From an uncultured Stenotrophomonas sp. (GTDB taxonomy: Bacteria > Pseudomonadota > Gammaproteobacteria > Xanthomonadales > Xanthomonadaceae): a DNA stretch of 6,752 nt. The stretch covers positions 1 to 6,752 of the forward strand of contig CAMICU010000196.1 in the NCBI GenBank assembly GCA_946223375.1, written 5' to 3'. Under the pieces are notes generated by a model. That model searched no databases, was not told where the DNA came from, and worked only from the letters and a program-made list of their open reading frames with translations. Positions 1 through 5,361 of the stretch are shown in pieces (the stretch's first letter is position 1; each line of letters starts with the position of its first letter). A program made the position numbers and the translations under genes.

Positions 1-944
1 GCGCCGGAATGCACGCCGAACAGACTGACCGCGGCGGCCACCGCGAGTTCGAAGAAGTTGCTCGCCCCGATCAATGCGGAAGGGCCAGCCACGCAATGGG
101 CCACGCCAAGACGACGGTTGAGCAGGTAGGCCAGCCCGGCATTGAAGTACACCTGCAGCAGGATGGGCACGGCGAGGAGGGCGATCACCACTGGCTGGGC
201 GATGATCTGCCGGCCCTGGAAACCGAACAGCAGCACCAGCGTGGCGAGCAACGCCATCAATGACAGCGGCGCAAGGCGGTGCAACACGTTCTGCAATCGC
301 GCCGGCCCGCCATGCGCCAGCAGCCAGCGGCGCAGCAGCACCGACAACGCCACTGGCAGCAGGATGTACAACGTCACCGACAAGGCCAGTGTTGCCCATG
401 GCACGGTGATCGAGGACAGGCCCAGCAGCAATGCCACCAACGGCGCGAACGCCAGCACCATGATCGCGTCGTTCAGCGCCACCTGGCTCAGGGTGAAGTT
501 GGCATCACCACGGCACAGGTTGCTCCAGACGAACACCATCGCAGTACACGGGGCCGCCGCCAGCAGGATCAGCCCGGCCATGTAGGCGTCGATCTGTCCG
601 GCCGGCAGCCACGCTGCGAATACATGGCGCAGGAACAGCCAGCCCAGCAGCGCCATCGAGAATGGCTTGACCGCCCAGTTGATGAACAGGGTGACGCCGA
701 TCCCACGCCAGTGCTGGCCGACCTGGCGCATCGCGCCGAAGTCCACCTTGAGCAGCATGGGGATGATCATCAACCAGATCAGCACCGCCACCGGCAGGTT
801 CACGCGTGCCACTTCCATGGCGCCCAGTTGCGCGAATGCATCAGGGAATACGTGCCCCAACCCGGTGCCGGCGACGATGCACAACGCTACCCATAGCGTC
901 AGATAGCGTTCGAAAACGCCCAGTCGCGGTGCTGCATCAGACAT
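1..944 (-). CDS. acr3: ACR3-family arsenite efflux permease (C-terminus cut by window edge)
   Basis: Inner-membrane permease that exports As(III) using the proton motive force; it is the efflux step of this ars operon. The minus-strand frame opens at ATG 944 and reads 314 codons without a stop to the window edge. ACR3 proteins are usually about 350 residues, so roughly the last 40 are missing. The protein is strongly hydrophobic, with about nine membrane segments visible. Family hallmarks are NLPVAVLIWLMIIPML (residues 49-64), NWAVKPF (89-95), AAPCTAMVFVWSNLC (130-144) with Cys133 in the TM4 position, and GASNFFELAVA (293-303) with Glu299. A TM4 cysteine and a TM9 glutamate are known to be essential in characterised Acr3 proteins, and both appear to be kept here. 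The start overlaps the arsC stop by 8 nt, which suggests translational coupling. It is clearly ACR3 rather than the unrelated ArsB antiporter family, although annotators often label it arsB. Confidence 0.95.
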   Translation of the reverse strand, partial: MSDAAPRLGVFERYLTLWVALCIVAGTGLGHVFPDAFAQLGAMEVARVNLPVAVLIWLMIIPMLLKVDFGAMRQVGQHWRGIGVTLFINWAVKPFSMALLGWLFLRHVFAAWLPAGQIDAYMAGLILLAAAPCTAMVFVWSNLCRGDANFTLSQVALNDAIMVLAFAPLVALLLGLSSITVPWATLALSVTLYILLPVALSVLLRRWLLAHGGPARLQNVLHRLAPLSLMALLATLVLLFGFQGRQIIAQPVVIALLAVPILLQVYFNAGLAYLLNRRLGVAHCVAGPSALIGASNFFELAVAAAVSLFGVHSG

Positions 945-1455
945 CGGCGCCGGACGCCTCTTCCGGCTGCACCAGGCCGATGCGATCGAGCGCGTGCTTG
1001 AGCTGCGCGCGGTCGTTCCAGCTGTCGGCGGGCAATGCGAGCAGCGCCAGCAGCCGTGCCTTCACCACCCGATGCGCCTGTTCGAACGCCGCGCGCTTGT
1101 CCGCGTCGCTGCCGTCGATCGCGGCCGGGTCCGGCAGGCCCCAGTGCGCGCGCAGGAAATCGCCGAACACCACCGGGCAGGTCTCCGCGGCCGCGGAATC
1201 ACACACCGTGATGACCAGGTCCATGCGCGGCGCATCGGCGGTGGTGAATTCATCCCATGACTTGCTGCGCAGGCCATGGCTGGCGATGCCGTCGGCGGCC
1301 AACTGGGCCAGGGCGAACGGATTGACGGTGCCGGTGGGCTGGCTGCCGGCGCTGTAGGCGGTGAAGCGGTTTCCGCCCCACGCCCGCAGGGTGGCTTCGG
1401 CCAGCACGCTGCGCGCGCTGTTGCCGGTGCAGAGGAAGAGAACGTGGATGCTCAT
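937..1455 (-). CDS. arsC: Arsenate reductase, LMW protein tyrosine phosphatase fold
   Basis: Cytoplasmic reductase converting arsenate to arsenite for export by the downstream ACR3 permease. The 172-residue protein starts VLFLCTGNSARS, a CX5R P-loop with nucleophile Cys9 and Arg15. Two further cysteines, Cys85 and Cys93 (in VITVCDSAAAETCPV), are placed like the Cys82/Cys89 redox relay of S. aureus ArsC, and Asp109 in LPDPA is the expected general acid. This implies a thiol-relay, probably thioredoxin-linked, mechanism; the reductant is inferred. I chose ATG 1455 because it begins just before the conserved first strand and has a GGGAAA-like ribosome site 5 nt upstream. The same frame extends to a GTG at 1491, adding 12 non-conserved residues. 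Its stop overlaps the acr3 start by 8 nt. An alternative reading as a true LMW tyrosine phosphatase is unlikely given the extra cysteines and the ars context. Confidence 0.95.
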   Translation of the reverse strand: MSIHVLFLCTGNSARSVLAEATLRAWGGNRFTAYSAGSQPTGTVNPFALAQLAADGIASHGLRSKSWDEFTTADAPRMDLVITVCDSAAAETCPVVFGDFLRAHWGLPDPAAIDGSDADKRAAFEQAHRVVKARLLALLALPADSWNDRAQLKHALDRIGLVQPEEASGADV

Positions 1456-1513
1456 GCTGGTTTCCCGGGTGATCAGGTGGGGCGTTTGCACCGAAGGCTG
1501 TGTGCATGCGTCA

Positions 1514-1534
1514 GGCGCCGTCGTTGACGGAGCC
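1514..1534 (-). other. Intercistronic RNA hairpin between arsN2 and arsC
   Basis: The 95-nt spacer between the acetyltransferase stop and the arsC ATG contains an inverted repeat. CCGTC and GACGG flank a 3-nt loop, and GGC/GCC extends the stem beyond one mismatched pair. There is no T-run after it in the minus-strand direction, so it does not look like an intrinsic terminator. It could stabilise or attenuate the arsC-acr3 half of the transcript; that role is inference. It may also be chance in GC-rich DNA. Confidence 0.3.
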
Positions 1535-1550
1535 GGTGGGCGACTGGCTT

Positions 1551-1994
1551 TCAGGTGACGGGTAGCGGTTTGTGCATGCAGCTGGCCGACGCAGGGCAGA
1601 GGCTGCGGAACTCGGCAGTCGCGCGGATGGACGCATCCACCTGCTCGCGCGACAGCGCTGTGTATCCCAGATGGGCGAAGAACGGTGCCGCGGTTTCAGT
1701 CAGCAGCGTCAGGCGACGGATGCCAATGGCGGCGGCGTGGACTTCCAGGGCCCGTACCAGCTGTCCCCCCAGCCCGCTGCCGTGCAGGGCCGGGGCCACC
1801 GCCAGCGAACGCAGCAGCGCTTCGGGCGGGAATCCCTCGAGGCCGATGACACCGACCGTTTGACCGTCCGCCACCGCGACCAGGAAGCGGATGCGTCCGC
1901 CATCCAGATCGGCAACCGGCAGGCCTGCCGCTGCCAGCAGAGCGGTCAACCCGGGCAGATCGGCGGACAGGGCAGGGCGGATGTGCGCAGGCAT
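1551..1994 (-). CDS. arsN2: GNAT-family N-acetyltransferase of the arsenic operon, ArsN2-like
   Basis: Cytoplasmic acetyl-CoA-dependent transferase, 147 residues, a normal single-domain GNAT length. The N-terminus (IRPALSADLPGLTALLAAAG, residues 5-24) is the typical first strand-helix. The acetyl-CoA pyrophosphate loop is visible at 65-80 (LAVAP followed by HGSGLG, 71-76), and FFAHLGY (105-111) is the usual C-terminal GNAT strand. The tail EFRSLCPASASCM (128-140), with Cys133 and Cys139, matches what I recall of the ArsN2 group of ars-operon acetyltransferases and separates it from ArsN1, the arsinothricin acetyltransferase. The substrate of ArsN2 proteins is not firmly established as far as I know. 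ATG 1994 lies 9 nt after the arsR stop, so it is almost certainly co-transcribed with arsR. No good Shine-Dalgarno is visible, which fits coupling to arsR translation. Confidence 0.85.
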   Translation of the reverse strand: MPAHIRPALSADLPGLTALLAAAGLPVADLDGGRIRFLVAVADGQTVGVIGLEGFPPEALLRSLAVAPALHGSGLGGQLVRALEVHAAAIGIRRLTLLTETAAPFFAHLGYTALSREQVDASIRATAEFRSLCPASASCMHKPLPVT

Positions 1995-2003
1995 GGACGG
2001 GTC

Positions 2004-2333
2004 TCAGCAGCAGCTGTTGCCGGATGGGACGTCACAGCGGCTGCCCGGCGTGCCGGCACAGCAGTTGTGGGTCAGGTAGGCGATCAGGGCGGTCATCGCG
2101 GTGTAGTTGGCGCGGTAGCAGACATGGCGGCCGATGTTCTCGCTCTGCACCAGACCGGCCTGCACCAGTTCCTTCAGGTGGAAGGACAGGGTGGCATTGG
2201 GCACGGCGAGCGCCTCGGCGATCTCGCCGGCCACCCGGCCGTCCGGTCCGGCTTCGACCAGCAGGCGGTAGGCGGCCAGGCGGGTCGCGTGGCCCAGGGC
2301 GGTCAGGGCGCTGATGGCTTGATTCGTTTCCAT
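2004..2333 (-). CDS. arsR: ArsR/SmtB-family arsenite-responsive repressor with Cys-rich tail
   Basis: Dimeric winged-helix repressor of the ars genes that releases DNA on binding As(III) or Sb(III). It has 109 residues. Residues 7-25 (ISALTALGHATRLAAYRLL) form the typical first helices. The recognition region is AVPNATLSFHLKELVQAGLV (43-62), followed by the wing with GRHVCYRAN (68-76). The classic ELCVCDL metalloid motif in the recognition helix, as in plasmid R773 ArsR, is absent. Instead the C-terminus holds Cys91-Cys92, Cys100 and Cys108-Cys109. This resembles the arrangement in Acidithiobacillus ferrooxidans ArsR, where Cys95, Cys96 and Cys102 bind As(III), but with an extra terminal CC pair. 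It is the first gene of the minus-strand operon and divergent from arsH. ATG 2333 has no Shine-Dalgarno and abuts a candidate -10 element, so the mRNA may be leaderless. Confidence 0.95.
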   Translation of the reverse strand: METNQAISALTALGHATRLAAYRLLVEAGPDGRVAGEIAEALAVPNATLSFHLKELVQAGLVQSENIGRHVCYRANYTAMTALIAYLTHNCCAGTPGSRCDVPSGNSCC

Positions 2334-2347
2334 AATTCTAGAATAGT
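2319..2347 (+). promoter_or_regulatory. Candidate arsH promoter (sigma70-like)
   Basis: TTGATT (2319-2324), located inside the start of arsR, and AATAGT (2342-2347) are separated by 17 bp. Each matches four of six consensus positions. The start would fall near 2354, giving a leader of about 24 nt before ATG 2378. The -10 overlaps the palindrome at 2335-2344, so this arm would be controlled by the same repressor. Weak match, supported mainly by position. Confidence 0.35.
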
Positions 2348-2361
2348 CGAAATATCATTTC
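2335..2361. promoter_or_regulatory. Candidate ArsR operator: two adjacent inverted repeats
   Basis: The arsR-arsH spacer holds a perfect 10-bp palindrome ATTCTAGAAT (2335-2344) followed 4 bp later by GAAAT-ATC-ATTTC (2349-2361), a perfect 5-3-5 inverted repeat. The spacer is AT-rich against a GC-rich background. ArsR repressors bind dyad-symmetric AT-rich sites over their own promoters, so one or both repeats are the likely operator. They overlap the candidate core promoters of both divergent arms. Which repeat is bound is not decidable by eye. Confidence 0.6.
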
Positions 2362-2369
2362 CCAGGCAA
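2340..2369 (-). promoter_or_regulatory. Candidate arsR promoter (sigma70-like, possibly leaderless)
   Basis: On the minus strand TTGCCT (2369-2364) and TATTCT (2345-2340) are separated by 18 bp, a fair match to -35 and -10 consensus. Transcription would start about 6-7 nt after the -10, at or beside the arsR ATG at 2333, leaving little or no leader. The -10 sits inside the ATTCTAGAAT palindrome, so a bound repressor would block it. Confidence 0.45.
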
Positions 2370-2377
2370 ATATCCCC

Positions 2378-3091
2378 ATGGACCTGCCCAACATCGATCT
2401 GCGTGACCTCCCCGGCCCCCGTGCCGACCTGCTGGCCGACGACGGCGGCCACCGCCCGCGCATCCTGCTGCTGTACGGCTCGCTGCGGCCGCAATCATTC
2501 AGCCGCAAGCTCGCGCTGGAAGCCGAGCGCCTTCTGCAGCAGCTCGGCGCGGAGACGCGGGTGTTCGATCCGCACGGCTTGCCGCTGCTCGACAGTTGCG
2601 ACAAGGAGCACCCGAAAGTGCAGCAACTGCGGCAATGGTCGCAGTGGTCCGAAGGACAGGTCTGGGTCTCGCCCGAACGCCACGGCACGCTGACGGCGGT
2701 ATTCAAGAACCAGATCGACTGGCTGCCGCTGGAGGAGGGCAGCGTACGGCCGACGCAGGGCCGCACGCTGGCGGTGATGCAGGTCTGCGGCGGCTCGCAG
2801 TCATTCAACGTGGTCAACGCGCTGCGCGTGCTGGGCCGCTGGATGCGCATGCTGACCATCCCCAACCAGTCCTCGGTGCCCAAGGCCTGGCAGGAATTCG
2901 ACGACAACGGCCGCATGCGCCCCTCGCCGTATTACGACCGGGTGGTGGACGTGATGGAGGAGCTGGTGAAGTTCACGCTGCTGGTGCGCGGCCGCAGCGA
3001 CTACCTGGTCAGTCGCTACAGCGAGCGCAAGGGCGCGGCCGAAGCGGCGGCCTTGGCGCTGGCCGCCGGTGCGGTGGAGTCGCTGGAATAG
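2378..3091 (+). CDS. arsH: ArsH NADPH-dependent FMN oxidoreductase
   Basis: Cytoplasmic flavodoxin-like flavoprotein. Characterised ArsH enzymes use FMN and NADPH to oxidise trivalent methyl- and aryl-arsenicals to the less toxic pentavalent forms; some also reduce quinones or metals. The 237 residues match the usual ArsH length. The FMN phosphate loop is LYGSLRPQSFSRKLA (32-46). SPERHGTLTAVFKNQIDWL (98-116) contacts the flavin region. CGGSQSFNVVNALRVLGRW (137-155), with MLTIPNQSSVPKAWQEFD following, is diagnostic for ArsH rather than generic NADPH-dependent FMN reductases. It is transcribed divergently from arsR across a 44-bp spacer and probably controlled by the same ArsR. ATG 2378 gives the conserved N-terminus; its ribosome site is weak. 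No arsM methyltransferase is visible here, so its substrates would come from elsewhere in the cell or the environment. Confidence 0.95.
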   Translation: MDLPNIDLRDLPGPRADLLADDGGHRPRILLLYGSLRPQSFSRKLALEAERLLQQLGAETRVFDPHGLPLLDSCDKEHPKVQQLRQWSQWSEGQVWVSPERHGTLTAVFKNQIDWLPLEEGSVRPTQGRTLAVMQVCGGSQSFNVVNALRVLGRWMRMLTIPNQSSVPKAWQEFDDNGRMRPSPYYDRVVDVMEELVKFTLLVRGRSDYLVSRYSERKGAAEAAALALAAGAVESLE

Positions 3092-3361
3092 CGGGCGGGC
3101 CGTCCCGGCATGGCCGGCTTCCGCGGCGGGGGCATCCCGTCCTCGCCCCGGCGGGTCCGGGCATGCGGGTCCTGCACCGCGGTTCTGTCCGCGCCCGGCA
3201 CCGGGCAAGCCGGCGTTGCAGCAGCGGCTGCATTGCTGTGACGTCGCTGCGAGGCGATCTGTCGGCGCCTGCATGAGTGTGAATGAATGGGCGCATGAAA
3301 TTGCACGAATACATCGGATGATGCATGATTGGCGCATATCCTCCTGATCCAGCTCCCTGCG
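3092..3361. other. Intergenic region between arsH and the DeoR-type regulator
   Basis: The first 150 bp are very GC-rich and contain short inverted repeats, the clearest being GCCCGG-CA-CCGGGC at 3193-3206. None has the T-run of an intrinsic terminator in the arsH direction. A 43-codon plus-strand frame (3110-3241, rich in Gly, Ala and Arg) has no ribosome site and no recognisable features, so it is not called as a gene. The last 100 bp are less GC-rich and carry the repeats noted separately as a candidate control region. Confidence 0.6.
3289..3340. promoter_or_regulatory. Candidate control region of the DeoR-MFS unit with GGCGCAT direct repeats
   Basis: GGCGCAT occurs at 3290-3296 and again at 3331-3337, 41 bp apart, close to four helical turns. 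GCATGA occurs at 3271, 3293 and 3323. Between the repeats, TTGCAC (3301-3306) and CATGAT (3324-3329), 17 bp apart, could serve as -35 and -10, giving a leader of about 25 nt before ATG 3362. DeoR-family repressors commonly autoregulate through repeated sites, so these could be operators. No binding consensus was recognised; this is position-based inference. Confidence 0.3.
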
Positions 3362-4150
3362 ATGAATGCCCCGGACGTTGATGTACTGCCGCAGGAGCGC
3401 CAGCAGCGCATCCTCGAACAACTCCGCCGCGATGGCCGGGTGGTCGCCGGTGAGCTGGCCGTGGCCTTCGCCGTGTCCGAGGATTCGATCCGCCGCGACC
3501 TGCGCGAGATGGCTGCGCAGGGACTGTGCCGGCGCGTCTACGGCGGCGCGCTGCTGCCCACGCCGCAGTACGACGCGCTGGCGCAGCGCATCGGCGCCCC
3601 GCAGGCCGGCCGCACGGCCCTGGCCGGCCGGGCGGCGGCGCTGGTCCAGCCCGGGCAGGTGGTGCTGCTGGATGCCGGTTCCACCAATGTCGAGATCGCC
3701 CGCGCGCTGCGCGGCAAGGCGGTGACGGTGGTGACCAATGCGCCGGCCATCGCCGCTGTGCTCGGCGGCGAGCCGGCAACGGAGCTGGTGGTGATCGGCG
3801 GACGGATCGATCCCTTCAGCGGTGGTGCGATCGGCGCCATCGCGCTGCGCCAGCTCGATCAACTGCAGGTCGATGTCTGCATCCCGGGCGCCTGCGCGGT
3901 GGATCCGGACAGCGGTGTCTGGGGCATCCATGCCGAGGACGCCGCCTTCAAGCAGGCCATGATCCGCATCAGCGGCACGGTGATCATCGTCGCCACGGCG
4001 GAGAAGATCGGTGCGCGTGCCAGTTTCCATATCGCCGGCATCAACCAGGTGGATCACCTGGTGATCAGTGACAGCGTTCCCGCGGCGATGCAGGAGCGCT
4101 TCGCCCTCGCTGCGCTGCAGCTGCATCCGGTGGCCGCCGGCATGTCCTGA
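3362..4150 (+). CDS. DeoR/GlpR-family transcriptional regulator
   Basis: Cytoplasmic sugar-phosphate-responsive repressor type, 262 residues against a family norm near 250. The N-terminal helix-turn-helix covers about residues 11-58: QERQQRILEQLRRDGRVVAG, then SEDSIRRDLREMAAQG (39-54), the highly conserved DeoR recognition helix, and RRVYGGAL (57-64). The C-terminal DeoRC effector domain shows VLLDAGSTNVEIARAL (101-116), VTNAPAIA (124-131) and VVIGGRI (143-149), the positions that form the sugar-phosphate pocket in relatives. ATG 3362 is chosen because the residues upstream in the frame (from a TTG at 3329) are not conserved in type. No clear Shine-Dalgarno precedes it. It lies 44 bp upstream of an MFS transporter on the same strand, so it probably regulates that gene and itself. 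The effector cannot be named from sequence. Confidence 0.9.
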   Translation: MNAPDVDVLPQERQQRILEQLRRDGRVVAGELAVAFAVSEDSIRRDLREMAAQGLCRRVYGGALLPTPQYDALAQRIGAPQAGRTALAGRAAALVQPGQVVLLDAGSTNVEIARALRGKAVTVVTNAPAIAAVLGGEPATELVVIGGRIDPFSGGAIGAIALRQLDQLQVDVCIPGACAVDPDSGVWGIHAEDAAFKQAMIRISGTVIIVATAEKIGARASFHIAGINQVDHLVISDSVPAAMQERFALAALQLHPVAAGMS

Positions 4151-4194
4151 TTGCCACCGGCACGGCCGGATTCCTCCCGTCTGCAGCCGCCGCC

Positions 4195-5361
4195 ATGGTG
4201 GCGCCTCAACCGATGCACCGCATGTCCCTGACCGTATATTCCCGACACCTGCAGCAGATCGCCACGCGCGCGGCGTTCTTCATTCCCGGCTTCGCCATCG
4301 CCTGCTGGGCGCCGCTGGTGCCGTTCGCCAAGGCGCGTGCTGGCCTGGACGAGGCGATGCTCGGGGTGGTGCTGCTGTGCCTTGGGCTGGGCTCGCTGCT
4401 GGCGATGCCGCTGGCCGGCCTGCTCGCGGCCCGGCACGGCTGCCGCGCGGTGATGCTGGTGACGGTGGCGTTGATGGTGCTCACCCTGCCGTTGCTGGCG
4501 ATCGCGCCGACGCCGTGGACGATCGGCGCGGTGCTGCTGGTGTTTGGTGCGGCGATCGGCGCGATGGACTGCGTGATGAACATCCAGGCGGTCGCGGTGG
4601 AGCGCGAATCGGGCCGGCCGATGATGTCCGGCTTCCACGCGTTCTACAGCATCGGTGCGCTGAGCGGGGCGGCGCTGGTCGCCATGCTGCTGTCCGCCGG
4701 TTCCGGTGCGCTGCTGGCGACCGTGGTGGTCGCGCTGGGCGTGGTGGCGGTCACCGGCCTGTCGCTGCGCGGCTGGCGCAGCGAGCGCGCGCCGCAGGGC
4801 GAGGCCAGCTTTGCGCTGCCCAGGGGCGTGGTGATCGTGATCGGTGCGGTGTGCTTCGTGACCTTCCTGGCCGAAGGCTCGATGCTGGACTGGAGCGCGG
4901 TGTTCCTGCACGAGGTGCGCGCGGTCGAACTGGAGCATGCCGGCTGGGGCTTCGTCGCCTTCAACGTGGCGATGACGGTGACGCGTCTGTTCGGCGATCG
5001 GCTGGTCAGTCGGTTGGGCGCATCGCTGGCGGTGCTGCTCGGCGGGCTGCTGGCCAGCGCCGGCTTCTTCCTGGCCACGCTGGTGCCCGGCTTCGCGGTG
5101 GCGCTGTTTGGCTATGCGCTGGTCGGCATCGGCAGCGCCAACATCGTGCCGGTGATGTTCACCCTCGCCGGCAGGCAGACCCGGATGCCGGAGAGCGTGG
5201 CGATTCCGGCCGTGACCACGCTGGGCTATGCCGGCGTGCTGCTCGGGCCTGCAGCGATCGGCTTCATCGCCCAGCAGTGGTCGTTGCCGGTCGCATTCCT
5301 GCTGGCTGCGCTGGCGCTGGTCGGCGTGGCGCTGGTCGGTGCGCTGCTGCGGGTGCGTTGA
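4195..5361 (+). CDS. MFS transporter, YbjJ-like
   Basis: Inner-membrane secondary transporter of 388 residues with about twelve hydrophobic segments, the standard MFS length. The loop 2-3 motif appears as LLAARHGCR (76-84), repeated in the second half as TRLFGDRLVSRLG (263-275). MSGFHAFYSIGALSGA (144-159), AEGSMLDWSAVFL (226-238) and TTLGYAGVLLGPAAIGFIA (341-359) align by memory with E. coli YbjJ, whose substrate is not firmly known to me. The distantly related fucose-permease-like MFS group makes a sugar or sugar-like substrate plausible, in keeping with the upstream DeoR-type gene. The start is uncertain: ATGs at 4195, 4213 and 4222 all lack a clear ribosome site. ATG 4222 (MSLTVYSRH) leaves about 18 residues before the first membrane segment, as in YbjJ, and is a good alternative. 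The arsenic genes nearby do not imply an arsenic role. Confidence 0.88.
   Translation: MVAPQPMHRMSLTVYSRHLQQIATRAAFFIPGFAIACWAPLVPFAKARAGLDEAMLGVVLLCLGLGSLLAMPLAGLLAARHGCRAVMLVTVALMVLTLPLLAIAPTPWTIGAVLLVFGAAIGAMDCVMNIQAVAVERESGRPMMSGFHAFYSIGALSGAALVAMLLSAGSGALLATVVVALGVVAVTGLSLRGWRSERAPQGEASFALPRGVVIVIGAVCFVTFLAEGSMLDWSAVFLHEVRAVELEHAGWGFVAFNVAMTVTRLFGDRLVSRLGASLAVLLGGLLASAGFFLATLVPGFAVALFGYALVGIGSANIVPVMFTLAGRQTRMPESVAIPAVTTLGYAGVLLGPAAIGFIAQQWSLPVAFLLAALALVGVALVGALLRVR

Noticed and set aside
279..896. 205-codon plus-strand frame opposite the ACR3 permease gene
   Set aside because: The minus strand gives an uninterrupted, hydrophobic ACR3 protein with conserved motifs, whereas this frame is His/Gln/Arg-rich.
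1456..1491. GTG start at 1491 for arsC
   Set aside because: It would add 12 residues ahead of the usual N-terminal strand; ATG 1455 has a ribosome-site-like GGGAAA and fits the family start. It is kept as an alternative only.
1561..1590. Start of a Stenotrophomonas GTAG-type REP element
   Set aside because: A GTAG tetranucleotide is present, but no imperfect palindrome follows and it lies inside the acetyltransferase coding region.
1572..2693. 373-codon plus-strand frame across arsN2, arsR and the start of arsH
   Set aside because: It runs antisense to two clear ars genes and out of frame with arsH, with Gln/Gly/Arg-rich composition typical of shadow frames.
3193..3206. GCCCGG-CA-CCGGGC as an arsH transcription terminator
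   Set aside because: The stem is short with a 2-nt loop and is not followed by a T-run; such palindromes are common in DNA of this GC content.
2801..4126. 441-codon minus-strand frame across arsH and the DeoR-type gene
   Set aside because: It is opposite arsH and the regulator, has low-complexity Gln/Arg/His-rich composition and shows no family motif.
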